DNA from: JAWXBG01 sp044375415
Lineage (GTDB): Bacteria; Bacteroidota; Bacteroidia; Flavobacteriales_D; Sanyastnellaceae
Assembly: GCA_044375415.1 (NCBI GenBank)
Contig: JBILMS010000003.1
Span: forward strand, 1-64,000
Length of the DNA: 64,000 nucleotides
Direction of reading: 5' to 3'
Position 1 is the stretch's first letter. Each line of letters starts with the position of its first letter. This document shows, in pieces, positions 26,189-34,118 of this stretch. The translations under genes and the position numbers were made by a program. Under the pieces are notes generated by a model that searched no databases, was not told the origin of the DNA, and saw only the letters and a list, made by a program, of their open reading frames with translations.

Positions 26189-26839
26189 ATGAATAAAATT
26201 GGAATCATAGGATCAGGAAATGTAGCAAAGGCCCTTGCAGCGGGCTTTTTGGATAACGGATATGAAGTGATGATGGGGACACGTGATCTGACTAAATTGT
26301 CGGATTGGTCTTCGGCATCTGGAAAAAAGCCACAAATTGGAAGCTCGGCTGAAGCTGCTCAATTCGGTGAACTGCTTGTATTAGCGGTTAAAGGGAAAGT
26401 GGCTTTAGAAGCGATCGAATTGGCCGGAGCGAAAAACTTCGCGGGTAAAGTGGTGATAGATACTACGAATCCTATTGATGAGTCAATTCCACCTACTAAT
26501 GGAGTATTGCATCTATTTACGGGACCTAATGAGTCGTTGATGGAGCGTATTCAAGCAGCTGTGCCGGAAGCTCATTTGGTAAAGTCGTTTAGTTGTGTGG
26601 GAAATGCATTTATGGTAGATCCGAATTTTCTTCAAGGAAAACCTTCGATGTTTATTTGCGGAAATGACGACTCAGCTAAAAAGTCGGTTACTGAAATTCT
26701 CGAAAAATTTGGTTGGTATGTGGAAGATATGGGTAAGGTGGAATCTGCTAGGGCAATAGAACCGCTGGTATCATTGTGGTGTGCTCCGGGATTCATACGC
26801 AACCAATGGTCTCATGCTTTTGCTTTATTCAAAAAGTAG
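26189..26839 (+). CDS. NADP-binding oxidoreductase of the F420-reductase-like (NpdG) superfamily
   Basis: A 216-residue protein with a Rossmann N-terminus (KIGIIGSGNVAKALAAGFLD, then MMGTRD), LVLAVKG, and VVIDTTNPIDESIPP. The NADP-binding domain resembles F420:NADP oxidoreductase. F420 is not expected in this lineage, so the true hydride acceptor is probably another small molecule. It is the last gene of a two-gene unit; a terminator follows 27 nt later, convergent with the esterase gene. Confidence 0.8.
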   Translation: MNKIGIIGSGNVAKALAAGFLDNGYEVMMGTRDLTKLSDWSSASGKKPQIGSSAEAAQFGELLVLAVKGKVALEAIELAGAKNFAGKVVIDTTNPIDESIPPTNGVLHLFTGPNESLMERIQAAVPEAHLVKSFSCVGNAFMVDPNFLQGKPSMFICGNDDSAKKSVTEILEKFGWYVEDMGKVESARAIEPLVSLWCAPGFIRNQWSHAFALFKK

Positions 26840-26866
26840 CACTTTTTGTTTCCTACAAAAATGTAA

Positions 26867-26891
26867 CGCCGAGGATTCTCGGTGTTTTTTT
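26867..26891 (+). terminator. Terminator shared with the stop codon of the opposite gene
   Basis: CGCCGAG, GATT loop, CTCGGTG (one G-U pair), then seven Ts. The T-run overlaps the TAA of the minus-strand esterase gene (26890-26892). Confidence 0.8.
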
Positions 26892-28128
26892 ATGGACAAT
26901 TAGTTCCATAGACAGCGATAAACTGCAGCAAATCTCCGATATTGGTAACGCCGTCATTATTTATATCGGAGGGACAGTTATCTGTGAATACGCAAGTTCC
27001 ATTATCTACAGTTGCGAGTGAATTGTAATTGCTTGCGTTGTTATAAGTACAACCCGCGATACCTGCATCAGCATGTGCTAACGATGAGCAATAAGGTATT
27101 TCGTAAATATCCGTATTTGCATAACTAACGCACACCCCGCACATCACTCGTTTAAGAAAACAACTGGCAAGATTTACCAAACTACTCGCTGGAAAACTGC
27201 AGTGACTGGCACTTCCGGCTACAGTATGCAACTCAGAACATTCACCATACGGCAATCGGGTACCATGAATTAAAGATGAACCATGGAAAAATCCAAAGGT
27301 GAATATCGATATTCCTGCCGGACCACTGGCATAAGGAATCACTATATCATTAGAATCATGAAAAGAAACGATCGGTAAATTTTCGTTGTCAATGATTTGA
27401 TTTACGTTCAATACAGCCCCGCAATTGTTTACCACTGCTTTTATCTCGAAATCATCGGGAAGACTATTTCCACTTCCGTTAAGGGGTCCGACTTCCGTTG
27501 TGAAAGCAGCACCCACAATTCCCTCCGCTTCTGCTTGACTCCATGTACTCAAGAGCAATGAAGTAATTGAACCTGCGCTGGTACCCGATGCAAACATCCA
27601 ATTTGTGTCTATTCCAAAAGATGAGGATACTGAATAAGCAAATCGCATGGCCGCATGTGCATCTTGAACAGCCATGTATATTCCGCGATTTAGATTGTAA
27701 GTAAGACAAGGGTTGCACGTTCCAAAACAATCGCCTCCACTCAATGCTACAAAGTTGGTGTAGTCGCAGTCCCAACCAAGGCGGTAACTTATTGTAGCAG
27801 CCACAAAACCTCTTCGGGCAAGCTCAACGCACTGTGAAGCCATATCGTTTTTATTTCCCGTGAGGAACGAACCGCCATGAACTACCAGGATGAAAGGGCG
27901 ATTTTCCACCGGATCTATCGCCGCATTCGGATGATAAATGTCCATCAATAAGGGTGTATTTACCCCTGTCCAATAGTGCTCAGCAGTGCCGTATTGTAGA
28001 TTGCTTTCTACTTCGATTTCAGCCTCAGTAAAAATGGGGTCTGCACTATATCTTTCTTCAATACATTGGGTGTTTTGTGCAAATGCATTTAGATTCAAGA
28101 GTAATAGGATCAGGGAAATGGATCTCAT
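26890..28128 (-). CDS. Secreted alpha/beta hydrolase (carboxylesterase-like) with C-terminal dockerin-like module
   Basis: A 412-residue protein from the ATG at 28128, with signal peptide MRSISLILLLLNLNAFAQ. The hydrolase domain (about 35-345) shows the oxyanion motif VVHGGSF, the nucleophile elbow GTSAGS, a candidate Asp in DSNDIVIPY and a His in SHCSFP. The C-terminal part (about 355-412) reads GCTYNNASNYNSLAT, then CPSDINNDGVTNIGDLLQF and a final NCP. This is the same module that ends the 1230-aa protein at 5967-9659. It is probably exported or surface bound. The substrate is unknown. The start 12 codons upstream would put charged residues before the signal peptide. Confidence 0.85.
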   Translation of the reverse strand: MRSISLILLLLNLNAFAQNTQCIEERYSADPIFTEAEIEVESNLQYGTAEHYWTGVNTPLLMDIYHPNAAIDPVENRPFILVVHGGSFLTGNKNDMASQCVELARRGFVAATISYRLGWDCDYTNFVALSGGDCFGTCNPCLTYNLNRGIYMAVQDAHAAMRFAYSVSSSFGIDTNWMFASGTSAGSITSLLLSTWSQAEAEGIVGAAFTTEVGPLNGSGNSLPDDFEIKAVVNNCGAVLNVNQIIDNENLPIVSFHDSNDIVIPYASGPAGISIFTFGFFHGSSLIHGTRLPYGECSELHTVAGSASHCSFPASSLVNLASCFLKRVMCGVCVSYANTDIYEIPYCSSLAHADAGIAGCTYNNASNYNSLATVDNGTCVFTDNCPSDINNDGVTNIGDLLQFIAVYGTNCP

Positions 28129-28184
28129 GGTTTTGGTCTTGTTTGCGCAAGATACTTCATTCAAGTTGATTGTCGGTAATCGAT

Positions 28185-29720
28185 CTATTCATGAAGGTAT
28201 AGATCCGGATCATAAGATCGTCCTTCGTAATCGATGACTTGTGGAATCGGGTTCTTCTGAAAATAGCCAACAGCTTTATCTTCTGCGAAGTTCCAACTTA
28301 ACCATGAAACATCCGATTTTTCTCGAAGAAAATTGTGTATTCGGTAATACAGGCGATTGATTTTCTCTTCTTCAAACAAATGTTTATGTTCAAGTAAAAG
28401 AGGAAGGGTTTTATCGGACATGTTCAACAAAAAATCCTCATCTAAAGCAATAGTGGGTACTTTACTGATGTTGTAGCGAGTGATAAACCCATCCCAGTTG
28501 ATGGCCCCAACGATGACAAATACGATATAAATGCTCCATGAATTTAAGTTCAGCAGGTAAAATCCGGTTCGTTTTTCTGCGATCTTTTTGTAAAGAGTAA
28601 AAAGTCCGAATAATACTGCAAGGAGGAAAAAGAATACGCCAATTCTCTTGTATGCGAGGGCGTGGTGTTGAATGTAATGCAGGTTCCGAATGCCGACAGA
28701 AATAACTAGGATGGAGTTTTGGATAATCCACACATAGGCCAAAAGCGACAATCTTTTGTGATTGGGTGAAAAGTTCTGATACCCTCTGAAGTAATATAAC
28801 ATTAAGGCCATAGAAAGCAGAATACTCAGAATTAGTAGATAGGTTCCTTCATGAACGAACTGCGTAAGATTCACACCTGCACTATCGAAGTCGAACCAAT
28901 AGTGGGTAATATCGATCATGTTGAGTACCACTAACATGAGGTTTATCATGATCATTAAAAGTGATCCCGAGGCGTTTTCATTGATGTACTTACCAAGTCT
29001 TCGATCTCGGTTTTCAGAATCCGATGGAATTTTTTCCATTATCGGATGGGGCTCGAGATACCTTTTGCGTTTCGATTCTTTTTCCTGATAATGCGAGCGA
29101 ATAGTAGATTGAATGAACCAACCACTCATCAATGCTCCGAAAATGAAAAACAGGAATTGGGCTAGTCCAAATTTCTGGATGAACATTTCAATTATTTCTT
29201 CGACCTTATTAAAAAATCCATCCACATAATTTCCAAATACTTCATTGGAATTGGAATAAATGGCAAGGAAAATCATAGTCAATATGCCGGGTATAATGGC
29301 GATTTTTATTATCCAAATAAGTTTATTCATTTTTGGACCCATATCTCCTTTCGGTCTGAACAACATAATGAGTTCATACGGAACGTAAATGAAGTCCCTT
29401 CCAGCGCGCAGACTTGCATAGAGAACAGTTCGGATGCCCGTCGCATGGGCAAATCCCAAGGTTAGAATGGCTGATATCCAATAAACAACCTGGGACATGG
29501 CAGATTGATGAATTACCACGGCCGAGGCAAGTACAAATGTCCCTGAAAGCGCGATCTGAAATGAACGGTTTTGAAAGGAATCCCGGTAAAGTAAAGCATA
29601 CACAACTGTACTGAAGAGGAAGTGAAGAATCACATTTAAACCCATGTCTTCTTTCCAAAAAAGGAAGTGAAATAGAAGTGTTCCAACCAGCACAAGGGGT
29701 AATCGAAGTTTAGTGTTCAT
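28185..29720 (-). CDS. DUF4173 (DUF4153-type) multi-pass membrane protein
   Basis: A 511-residue protein with roughly twelve hydrophobic segments spread over residues 5-420 and a soluble C-terminal tail of about 90 residues (LLLEHKHLFEEEKINRLYYR, then FQKNPIPQVIDYEGRSYDPD). The pattern of helices and the FRPKGD loop near residue 120 fit the DUF4173/DUF4153 family, whose function is unknown. A 21-bp box upstream (29741-29761) is shared with the membrane gene at 30094-30726, which links the expression of the two. Confidence 0.8.
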   Translation of the reverse strand: MNTKLRLPLVLVGTLLFHFLFWKEDMGLNVILHFLFSTVVYALLYRDSFQNRSFQIALSGTFVLASAVVIHQSAMSQVVYWISAILTLGFAHATGIRTVLYASLRAGRDFIYVPYELIMLFRPKGDMGPKMNKLIWIIKIAIIPGILTMIFLAIYSNSNEVFGNYVDGFFNKVEEIIEMFIQKFGLAQFLFFIFGALMSGWFIQSTIRSHYQEKESKRKRYLEPHPIMEKIPSDSENRDRRLGKYINENASGSLLMIMINLMLVVLNMIDITHYWFDFDSAGVNLTQFVHEGTYLLILSILLSMALMLYYFRGYQNFSPNHKRLSLLAYVWIIQNSILVISVGIRNLHYIQHHALAYKRIGVFFFLLAVLFGLFTLYKKIAEKRTGFYLLNLNSWSIYIVFVIVGAINWDGFITRYNISKVPTIALDEDFLLNMSDKTLPLLLEHKHLFEEEKINRLYYRIHNFLREKSDVSWLSWNFAEDKAVGYFQKNPIPQVIDYEGRSYDPDLYLHE

Positions 29721-29740
29721 TTGGATTTAATTTTAATCGT

Positions 29741-29761
29741 AAAGTACTTTGAAATGCAAAG
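29741..29761. promoter_or_regulatory. Candidate operator, copy 1 (AAAGTACTTT plus GCAAAG half)
   Basis: The perfect palindrome AAAGTACTTT is followed by GAAATGCAAAG. The box lies 20 bp upstream of the DUF4173 start. A 19/21 identical box lies at 30739-30759. Confidence 0.6.
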
Positions 29762-29806
29762 TAAAAATTTGTGATTTTGAGCTGAATTTTAGTCATGAAT
29801 TAAAAA

Positions 29807-30097
29807 TTATTTTCCCTTTCGAATGAGTTTTTCGAGGGCATCAATGTGTTGCTGAAAGGCTTTTTTGCCTGATGTTGTGATGAGATAGGAAGTATGAGGT
29901 TTTTTGCCTACGAACTTTTTTCGAATTGAAATATATCCGGCTTCCTCCAATGCACTGGAATGGCTGGCCAAATTCCCGTCTGTCGCATCTAAAAGTTCTT
30001 TCAGCGTATTGAAATCGATCTCATCGTTGACCATAAGCACGGACATCATACCCAAACGAATACGATTTTCGAACGCTTTATGTAGGTTTTGAATCAC
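29807..30097 (-). CDS. Winged-helix transcriptional regulator (HTH_34 type)
   Basis: A 96-residue protein made almost entirely of one winged helix: IRLGMMSVLMVNDEIDFNTL, KELLDATDGNLASHSSALEE and the wing KFVGKKPHTSYLITTSGKKA. This is the pattern of the PF13601 family, close to ArsR/MarR regulators, with no metal-binding Cys. It overlaps the membrane gene upstream by 4 bp, the usual regulator plus membrane-protein pair of Bacteroidota. It is the natural candidate to bind the two 21-bp boxes at 29741 and 30739. Confidence 0.88.
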   Translation of the reverse strand: MIQNLHKAFENRIRLGMMSVLMVNDEIDFNTLKELLDATDGNLASHSSALEEAGYISIRKKFVGKKPHTSYLITTSGKKAFQQHIDALEKLIRKGK

Positions 30098-30726
30098 GCG
30101 GCTTTACGCTCGTATTTATAATACATGATCGAACCGTAGATGATGTGCAAAAAACCGAATCCTGTTGCCCATAATAGAACTGAATACACCGGTAAAAAGC
30201 ATCCGATCAATCCCAGTACACACTGAAAAATGCCGAGGGTGTGCACCTCAGGCAATGTATACTTGGCCGAATTGATAAGAGCCAGTCCATAAAAAATTAA
30301 GGTGGCCCCGGGTACGGTGTAAAAGTTGTTTCCTCCAATGAGAGAAAGAGAAAAGAGTCCGCCTACAAATAATGGAATGGACAGATTCACTAAAAGTCTC
30401 TTGCTTGTTTTATCCCAAAGTTTGTGATTATTTCTTTTTGCCCTGCGATATGTAAAGTAAAAGCCCGCTGCAAGTGCAGAGACCAAGGTTATCAGGGCAA
30501 TAAAAATCAACTTATCAATTATTTCCATCTCAATAGGCCAGCGATCTACGTTCATACCTCTCGATGGACCAAGGCCTTTCAGAACCAAATGTCCCCAATA
30601 GGCTCCACCTAATGCAATTATTCCGGCGACTACACCTGACAAACCACTAAGGGATAAAAAACGGGTGGAACGCTCCATCATACTGCGGATATCCTGCAGG
30701 GCTTCCAAGTGTTTTTCTTCAGACAT
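30094..30726 (-). CDS. Predicted membrane protein paired with an HTH_34 regulator
   Basis: A 210-residue protein with about six hydrophobic segments: FLSLSGLSGVVAGIIALGGA, LIFIALITLVSALAAGFYFT, LLVNLSIPLFVGGLFSLSLI, TLIFYGLALI, LGIFQCVLGLIGCFLPV and LLWATGFGFLHIIYGSIMYY. The N-terminus is a short cytosolic helix (EALQDIRSMMERS). I do not know a function. The stop overlaps the start of the regulator gene, and the DUF4173 gene lies downstream, so the three probably serve one membrane-related task under the same regulator. Confidence 0.75.
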   Translation of the reverse strand: MSEEKHLEALQDIRSMMERSTRFLSLSGLSGVVAGIIALGGAYWGHLVLKGLGPSRGMNVDRWPIEMEIIDKLIFIALITLVSALAAGFYFTYRRAKRNNHKLWDKTSKRLLVNLSIPLFVGGLFSLSLIGGNNFYTVPGATLIFYGLALINSAKYTLPEVHTLGIFQCVLGLIGCFLPVYSVLLWATGFGFLHIIYGSIMYYKYERKAA

Positions 30727-30738
30727 ATGGCAATTTTT

Positions 30739-30759
30739 AAAGTACTTTGAATGGCAAAG
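30739..30759. promoter_or_regulatory. Candidate operator, copy 2
   Basis: AAAGTACTTT followed by GAATGGCAAAG, 12 bp upstream of the start of the membrane protein gene. It differs from copy 1 at two of 21 positions. Confidence 0.6.
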
Positions 30760-30828
30760 CTAATATAAAAAGGGAATAAGTACTCACTTTTCATTTTTTT
30801 AGTATTTCCTTGGACGGCAGACGAGAAC

Positions 30829-31302
30829 TTAAATTCCTTGCCAAGGCCCGAATATTTCGGTCAGACGTTTTTTGCGGTATGAAAATATTCTGTCGACTTG
30901 ACGAGAGATAAACACTGCGTTTGCAATATCACCTAATACTCCCATTGGAGGAATGTAGGACAGAACATCAGTCATGAGCACACCGCCGGGAATAGCTTCT
31001 AGGCGATGCTCGTGATGCCACATGTTAAAAGGTCCTTTGCGCTGCTCGTCTACGAAATATTTCTTATCCTCCACATGAGTTATTTCCGTTACCCAGGTTA
31101 CGGGGAGATTCAAGAACGGGCGTACTTTATAGCTAATGATAATTCCCGGGTACATTTTGGTCGGAACATCTTGCGTTGTAATCTCAAATCCCATGTACTC
31201 GGGGGCGATTTTTTTTAGATTGGTAGGTGAGGAGATGAAATCCCACAGTACATCGAGCTCCGCCGGAATTCGTTGTTCGGTCTTTAGAGTATAGAGTGAC
31301 AT
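30829..31302 (-). CDS. SRPBCC-family ligand-binding protein
   Basis: A 157-residue START/Bet v 1-like protein. Typical pieces are the first strand YTLKTEQRIPAELDVLWDFI, the helix SSPTNLKKIAPEYMGFEI, VTWVTEITHVEDKKYFVDEQ and the final helix VFISRQVDRIFSYRKKRL. The fold encloses a hydrophobic ligand; the ligand is unknown. The stop of the SDR gene is 5 nt upstream, so the two are co-transcribed, a pair I recall from other flavobacteria. Confidence 0.85.
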   Translation of the reverse strand: MSLYTLKTEQRIPAELDVLWDFISSPTNLKKIAPEYMGFEITTQDVPTKMYPGIIISYKVRPFLNLPVTWVTEITHVEDKKYFVDEQRKGPFNMWHHEHRLEAIPGGVLMTDVLSYIPPMGVLGDIANAVFISRQVDRIFSYRKKRLTEIFGPWQGI

Positions 31303-31307
31303 CTGCG

Positions 31308-32000
31308 TTATAGTTTAATTGAACTCATTCCTCCGTCGACGTGCAAGACTTGACCGGTCATCCAAGAGCTCTTTTCGGAAAGGAGAAATTCGGCCATCGT
31401 AGCAATGTCGTTTGCAGTACCTATTCTTTTTAAAGGATGACGGGCATCGTTGGCGGCTACTTTTTCCGTTGTATTCAATAAAGTGCCGGCTAGAGGTGTG
31501 TTGGTAAGAGAGGGTGCAATGCAATTGACACGAATGGTGGGGGCGAGCTCAGCGGAGAGTGCCTTTGTCAGTCCTTCAACTGCTCCTTTGGAAACCGATA
31601 CCAACGAATGAAACGGAAATCCCATCTGCACTGCTACCGTTGAGAACATAACGATAGAAGCCTTCTCAGATCTCTTCAAGGAGGGTAAGGCGCTTCTTAT
31701 AAGACGAATGGCGCCAAGCACTTGTAATTCAAAATCACTGCGGAAGTCTTCATCGGTGGAGCGAGCGAAAGGTTTGAGCGAAATACTCCCGGGGCAATAT
31801 ACTAGGCCATCGATTTTTTCGGGAAATGTAGGTGTCACCGCGGGATTACGAAAATCAATCTCTTGCCAATGAAGGTTGCCCGCAGTCCATGGAGGAGTAA
31901 TGTGGTAAGTGGCATATACTTCATTTCCTTCATCGAGGATGTTTTGAACTAGTTGTTTCCCGGTTCCGGATGCTCCTCCGGCGATAAAATAGGTTTTCAT
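31308..32000 (-). CDS. SDR-family oxidoreductase lacking the catalytic tyrosine
   Basis: A 230-residue Rossmann protein. The nucleotide loop reads AGGASGTGKQL, the NNAG position is YCPGS, and the C-terminus NCIAPSLTNTPLAGTLL then MTGQVLHVDGGMSS is typical of short-chain dehydrogenases. The YxxxK position reads VSVSK: Lys is kept but the Tyr is Val. Classical SDR proton transfer is therefore doubtful. The protein may be a divergent dehydrogenase or a binding protein. It precedes the SRPBCC gene by 5 nt. Confidence 0.85.
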   Translation of the reverse strand: MKTYFIAGGASGTGKQLVQNILDEGNEVYATYHITPPWTAGNLHWQEIDFRNPAVTPTFPEKIDGLVYCPGSISLKPFARSTDEDFRSDFELQVLGAIRLIRSALPSLKRSEKASIVMFSTVAVQMGFPFHSLVSVSKGAVEGLTKALSAELAPTIRVNCIAPSLTNTPLAGTLLNTTEKVAANDARHPLKRIGTANDIATMAEFLLSEKSSWMTGQVLHVDGGMSSIKL

Positions 32001-32091
32001 TGTGGTACTAACAGTCGAGTTTCATTTTTGTTCCCCCATATTTCCCCCAAGACTAATGAGATTTCATGACGGATCTCTTCGAATTAAAGTA

Positions 32092-32099
32092 TACTTTTG
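32092..32099 (+). promoter_or_regulatory. Candidate -7 element (TACTTTTG) for the OmpA-family gene
   Basis: Exact TAnnTTTG, 18 nt before the ATG. The -33 TTG is not clear. Confidence 0.4.
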
Positions 32100-32117
32100 T
32101 GCCTTAAAGCCTTATTT

Positions 32118-33437
32118 ATGAGTAAACAGATATTTCTATCGCTTTTCACATTCATCTTTTTGAATGCTTCCGCTCAAGTGGACGTGGGGGGTATTATTAA
32201 GCGAAAGGCCGAGGAGCGAGCCACTCGGAAAATTGAAGAGCAAACAGACAAAGTCTTCGATGAAACAGAAGAAGGAGTGAAAGGCGGAAAAACTAAAAAG
32301 GGTAAGTCGGGGGAGACCGCACAAGATTCGGATTCCGAAAACTCAAAAAGTGATGATGCCAAGAGTCCAAGCAAAACAAAGACAGCTGATTCCGGATTAA
32401 AAACGTATAGTAAATTCGATTTTATACCCGGAGAGAAAGTACTTATTGAAGAAAATTTTAATCACGTAGCCATAGGTGATTTCCCGGCCGACTGGAATAC
32501 AAACAGCGGAGGCGAAATTGTGAATGTGGATGGCAAGGATGGTAAATTTTTGATGATTTCTAAGGAAGGAGTTTTTATGCCGGACTACATTACTGAGTTG
32601 CCGGAGAATTTTACCCTTCAGTTTGATATTACGACTAACGAAGATTTCAATTATTACAGTGGAGGATTTGTGACTACTTTTCTTTCCACGAATAGCAGAG
32701 CCAAACTGAATGATTTTGGTCGATTCTCCAGTCCTCCAAATGCGGTTCGATTTGTATTACATCCAAGAAATGCAGGTTCTGGGGCTGGCAATGTGAATTT
32801 CGTCAACTTTGATACAGAAGGTGCTGAGATAGTGTCAAATGAAGTATCAACTCAACAATTTTGGGTTGGCGGTGGACATTCGGCACGTGTGTCGATTTGG
32901 CGACAAAAGCAACGTTTGCGCATCTATTTGAATGAGGAAAAAGTACTCGATATACCACGTGCGTTTGGCACAACAGCGGTGTACAATGCAGTTAGTTTTG
33001 TTGCCGCAGGGTTTCACCAAGAGCAAGACAAGTTTGTTATCGGAAATATCAAATTGGCCGTTGGTTCTCCGGATACTCGAAATAAATTAATCACAGAGGG
33101 AAAATTTGTAACCAATGGAATATTATTCGATAGTGGTTCGGATAAAATCAAACCGGAGAGTTACGGCGTCCTCAAAGAAATTGGCACGGCACTCACAGAA
33201 AACCCTGATGTTAGGGTAAAAATAACCGGTCATACGGATACCGATGGTGACGAGGCCTCGAATCTAGATTTGTCGAAACGACGTGCTCAGTCTGTGAAGC
33301 AGGCTCTTGAAAAAGAGTTTGGAGTAGATCCCGGTCGCATCGAGACCGATGGAAAAGGGGAAAGTCAGCCCATAGACAAAAATTCTACTCCAACGGCCAA
33401 GTCAAACAATAGAAGAGTCGAATTTGTAAAGATCTAA
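32118..33437 (+). CDS. OmpA-family outer-membrane protein with a lectin-like middle domain
   Basis: A 439-residue protein from the ATG at 32118. Signal peptide MSKQIFLSLFTFIFLNASAQ; a charged low-complexity stretch (about 25-95); a beta-sandwich-like middle domain (about 110-320, VLIEENFNHVAIGDFPADWN); and a C-terminal OmpA domain (about 330-439) with GILFDSGSDKIKPESYGVL, TGHTDTDGDEASNLDLSKRR and NNRRVEF. The OmpA domain should bind peptidoglycan non-covalently and anchor the envelope. A perfect -7 box, TACTTTTG at 32092-32099, lies 18 nt upstream. Confidence 0.9.
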   Translation: MSKQIFLSLFTFIFLNASAQVDVGGIIKRKAEERATRKIEEQTDKVFDETEEGVKGGKTKKGKSGETAQDSDSENSKSDDAKSPSKTKTADSGLKTYSKFDFIPGEKVLIEENFNHVAIGDFPADWNTNSGGEIVNVDGKDGKFLMISKEGVFMPDYITELPENFTLQFDITTNEDFNYYSGGFVTTFLSTNSRAKLNDFGRFSSPPNAVRFVLHPRNAGSGAGNVNFVNFDTEGAEIVSNEVSTQQFWVGGGHSARVSIWRQKQRLRIYLNEEKVLDIPRAFGTTAVYNAVSFVAAGFHQEQDKFVIGNIKLAVGSPDTRNKLITEGKFVTNGILFDSGSDKIKPESYGVLKEIGTALTENPDVRVKITGHTDTDGDEASNLDLSKRRAQSVKQALEKEFGVDPGRIETDGKGESQPIDKNSTPTAKSNNRRVEFVKI

Positions 33438-33501
33438 TTTTCAATAACGGTCTTTTGTTTTATCCCTAAATATGTTAAAGATTTTTGTAGTTTCATTTAT
33501 C

Positions 33502-33517
33502 ATCGTAATATTGCGAT
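33502..33517. promoter_or_regulatory. Candidate ArsR operator upstream of arsR
   Basis: ATCGTA-ATAT-TGCGAT, a 6-4-6 near-perfect palindrome 12 bp before the arsR ATG. It has the same arms as the site before arsM. Confidence 0.65.
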
Positions 33518-33529
33518 GAAAATAAAACG

Positions 33530-33862
33530 ATGGGACTTTCAAAAACAGAAGAATTTACAGTACGCGATAACAAAATTGCGCGTTATGCCAAGGCCTTATC
33601 ACATCCGGCTCGGGTAGCGATCATAAAATTTTTGGTGGGCAAAAACGCCTGTCAATGTGGAGATATCGTAGAGGAGTTACCTCTTTCGCAAAGTACCGTA
33701 TCTCAACACTTGCGAGAATTGAAGGATGCCGGATTAATACGAGGAGAGATAGAAGGTACACGCGTGTGCTACTGTATCGACGCTGACGAATGGGAACTAG
33801 CAAGAACTTATATCGGGGAATTACTTTCTATCGATGTTCGCGAGAAAAGTAAATGTTGCTAA
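33530..33862 (+). CDS. arsR: ArsR-family metalloregulator of the arsenic operon
   Basis: A 110-residue winged-helix repressor. The helix-turn-helix region reads LPLSQSTVSQHLRELKDAGL. Cysteines lie at 41 and 43 (NACQCGDIVEEL) just before the recognition helix region, and a CC pair ends the protein; both could bind As(III). Such repressors leave DNA when the metalloid binds. Operator-like palindromes lie before this gene and before arsM. A palindromic element (33871-34079) separates it from the rest of the operon. Confidence 0.9.
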   Translation: MGLSKTEEFTVRDNKIARYAKALSHPARVAIIKFLVGKNACQCGDIVEELPLSQSTVSQHLRELKDAGLIRGEIEGTRVCYCIDADEWELARTYIGELLSIDVREKSKCC

Positions 33863-33870
33863 AAAAATTT

Positions 33871-34079
33871 ACTTTAAGGGAAACTCTAAAAACCTGTTTT
33901 ATGTTTCGCGGAGTCAAATTTCGTCGAAGACAAGCCAAATTGAGGGCGCATAGCTGGACGCTCTGTAACTGAGATTTGGTGATGTATTCGGCGAAATTTG
34001 GCCCGATTAACTAGATGAAATATTTTTTCAAATAAAATCATGGTCGAAACATGAAAGAGGTTTTTAGAGGTTCACTTTA
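33871..34079. mobile_element. MITE-like element: about 209-bp long imperfect hairpin
   Basis: The left end (33871-33908) contains AAACTCTAAAAACCTGTTTT and the right end (34045-34079) its near reverse complement, CATGAAAGAGGTTTTTAGAG. Inner segments also pair: CAAATTTCGTCGAAGACA (left) with TGTATTCGGCGAAATTTG (right), and GAGGGCG with CGCTCT at the centre. The whole element therefore folds as one hairpin. There is no transposase; it could be moved in trans. It sits between arsR and the arsM operator. Confidence 0.75.
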
Positions 34080-34081
34080 AT

Positions 34082-34097
34082 ATCGTAAAAATACGAT
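34082..34097. promoter_or_regulatory. Candidate ArsR operator upstream of arsM
   Basis: ATCGTA-AAAA-TACGAT, perfect 6-bp arms with a 4-nt centre, 21 bp before the arsM ATG. Confidence 0.65.
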
Positions 34098-34118
34098 TTA
34101 ATTCAAATAACAAATATC

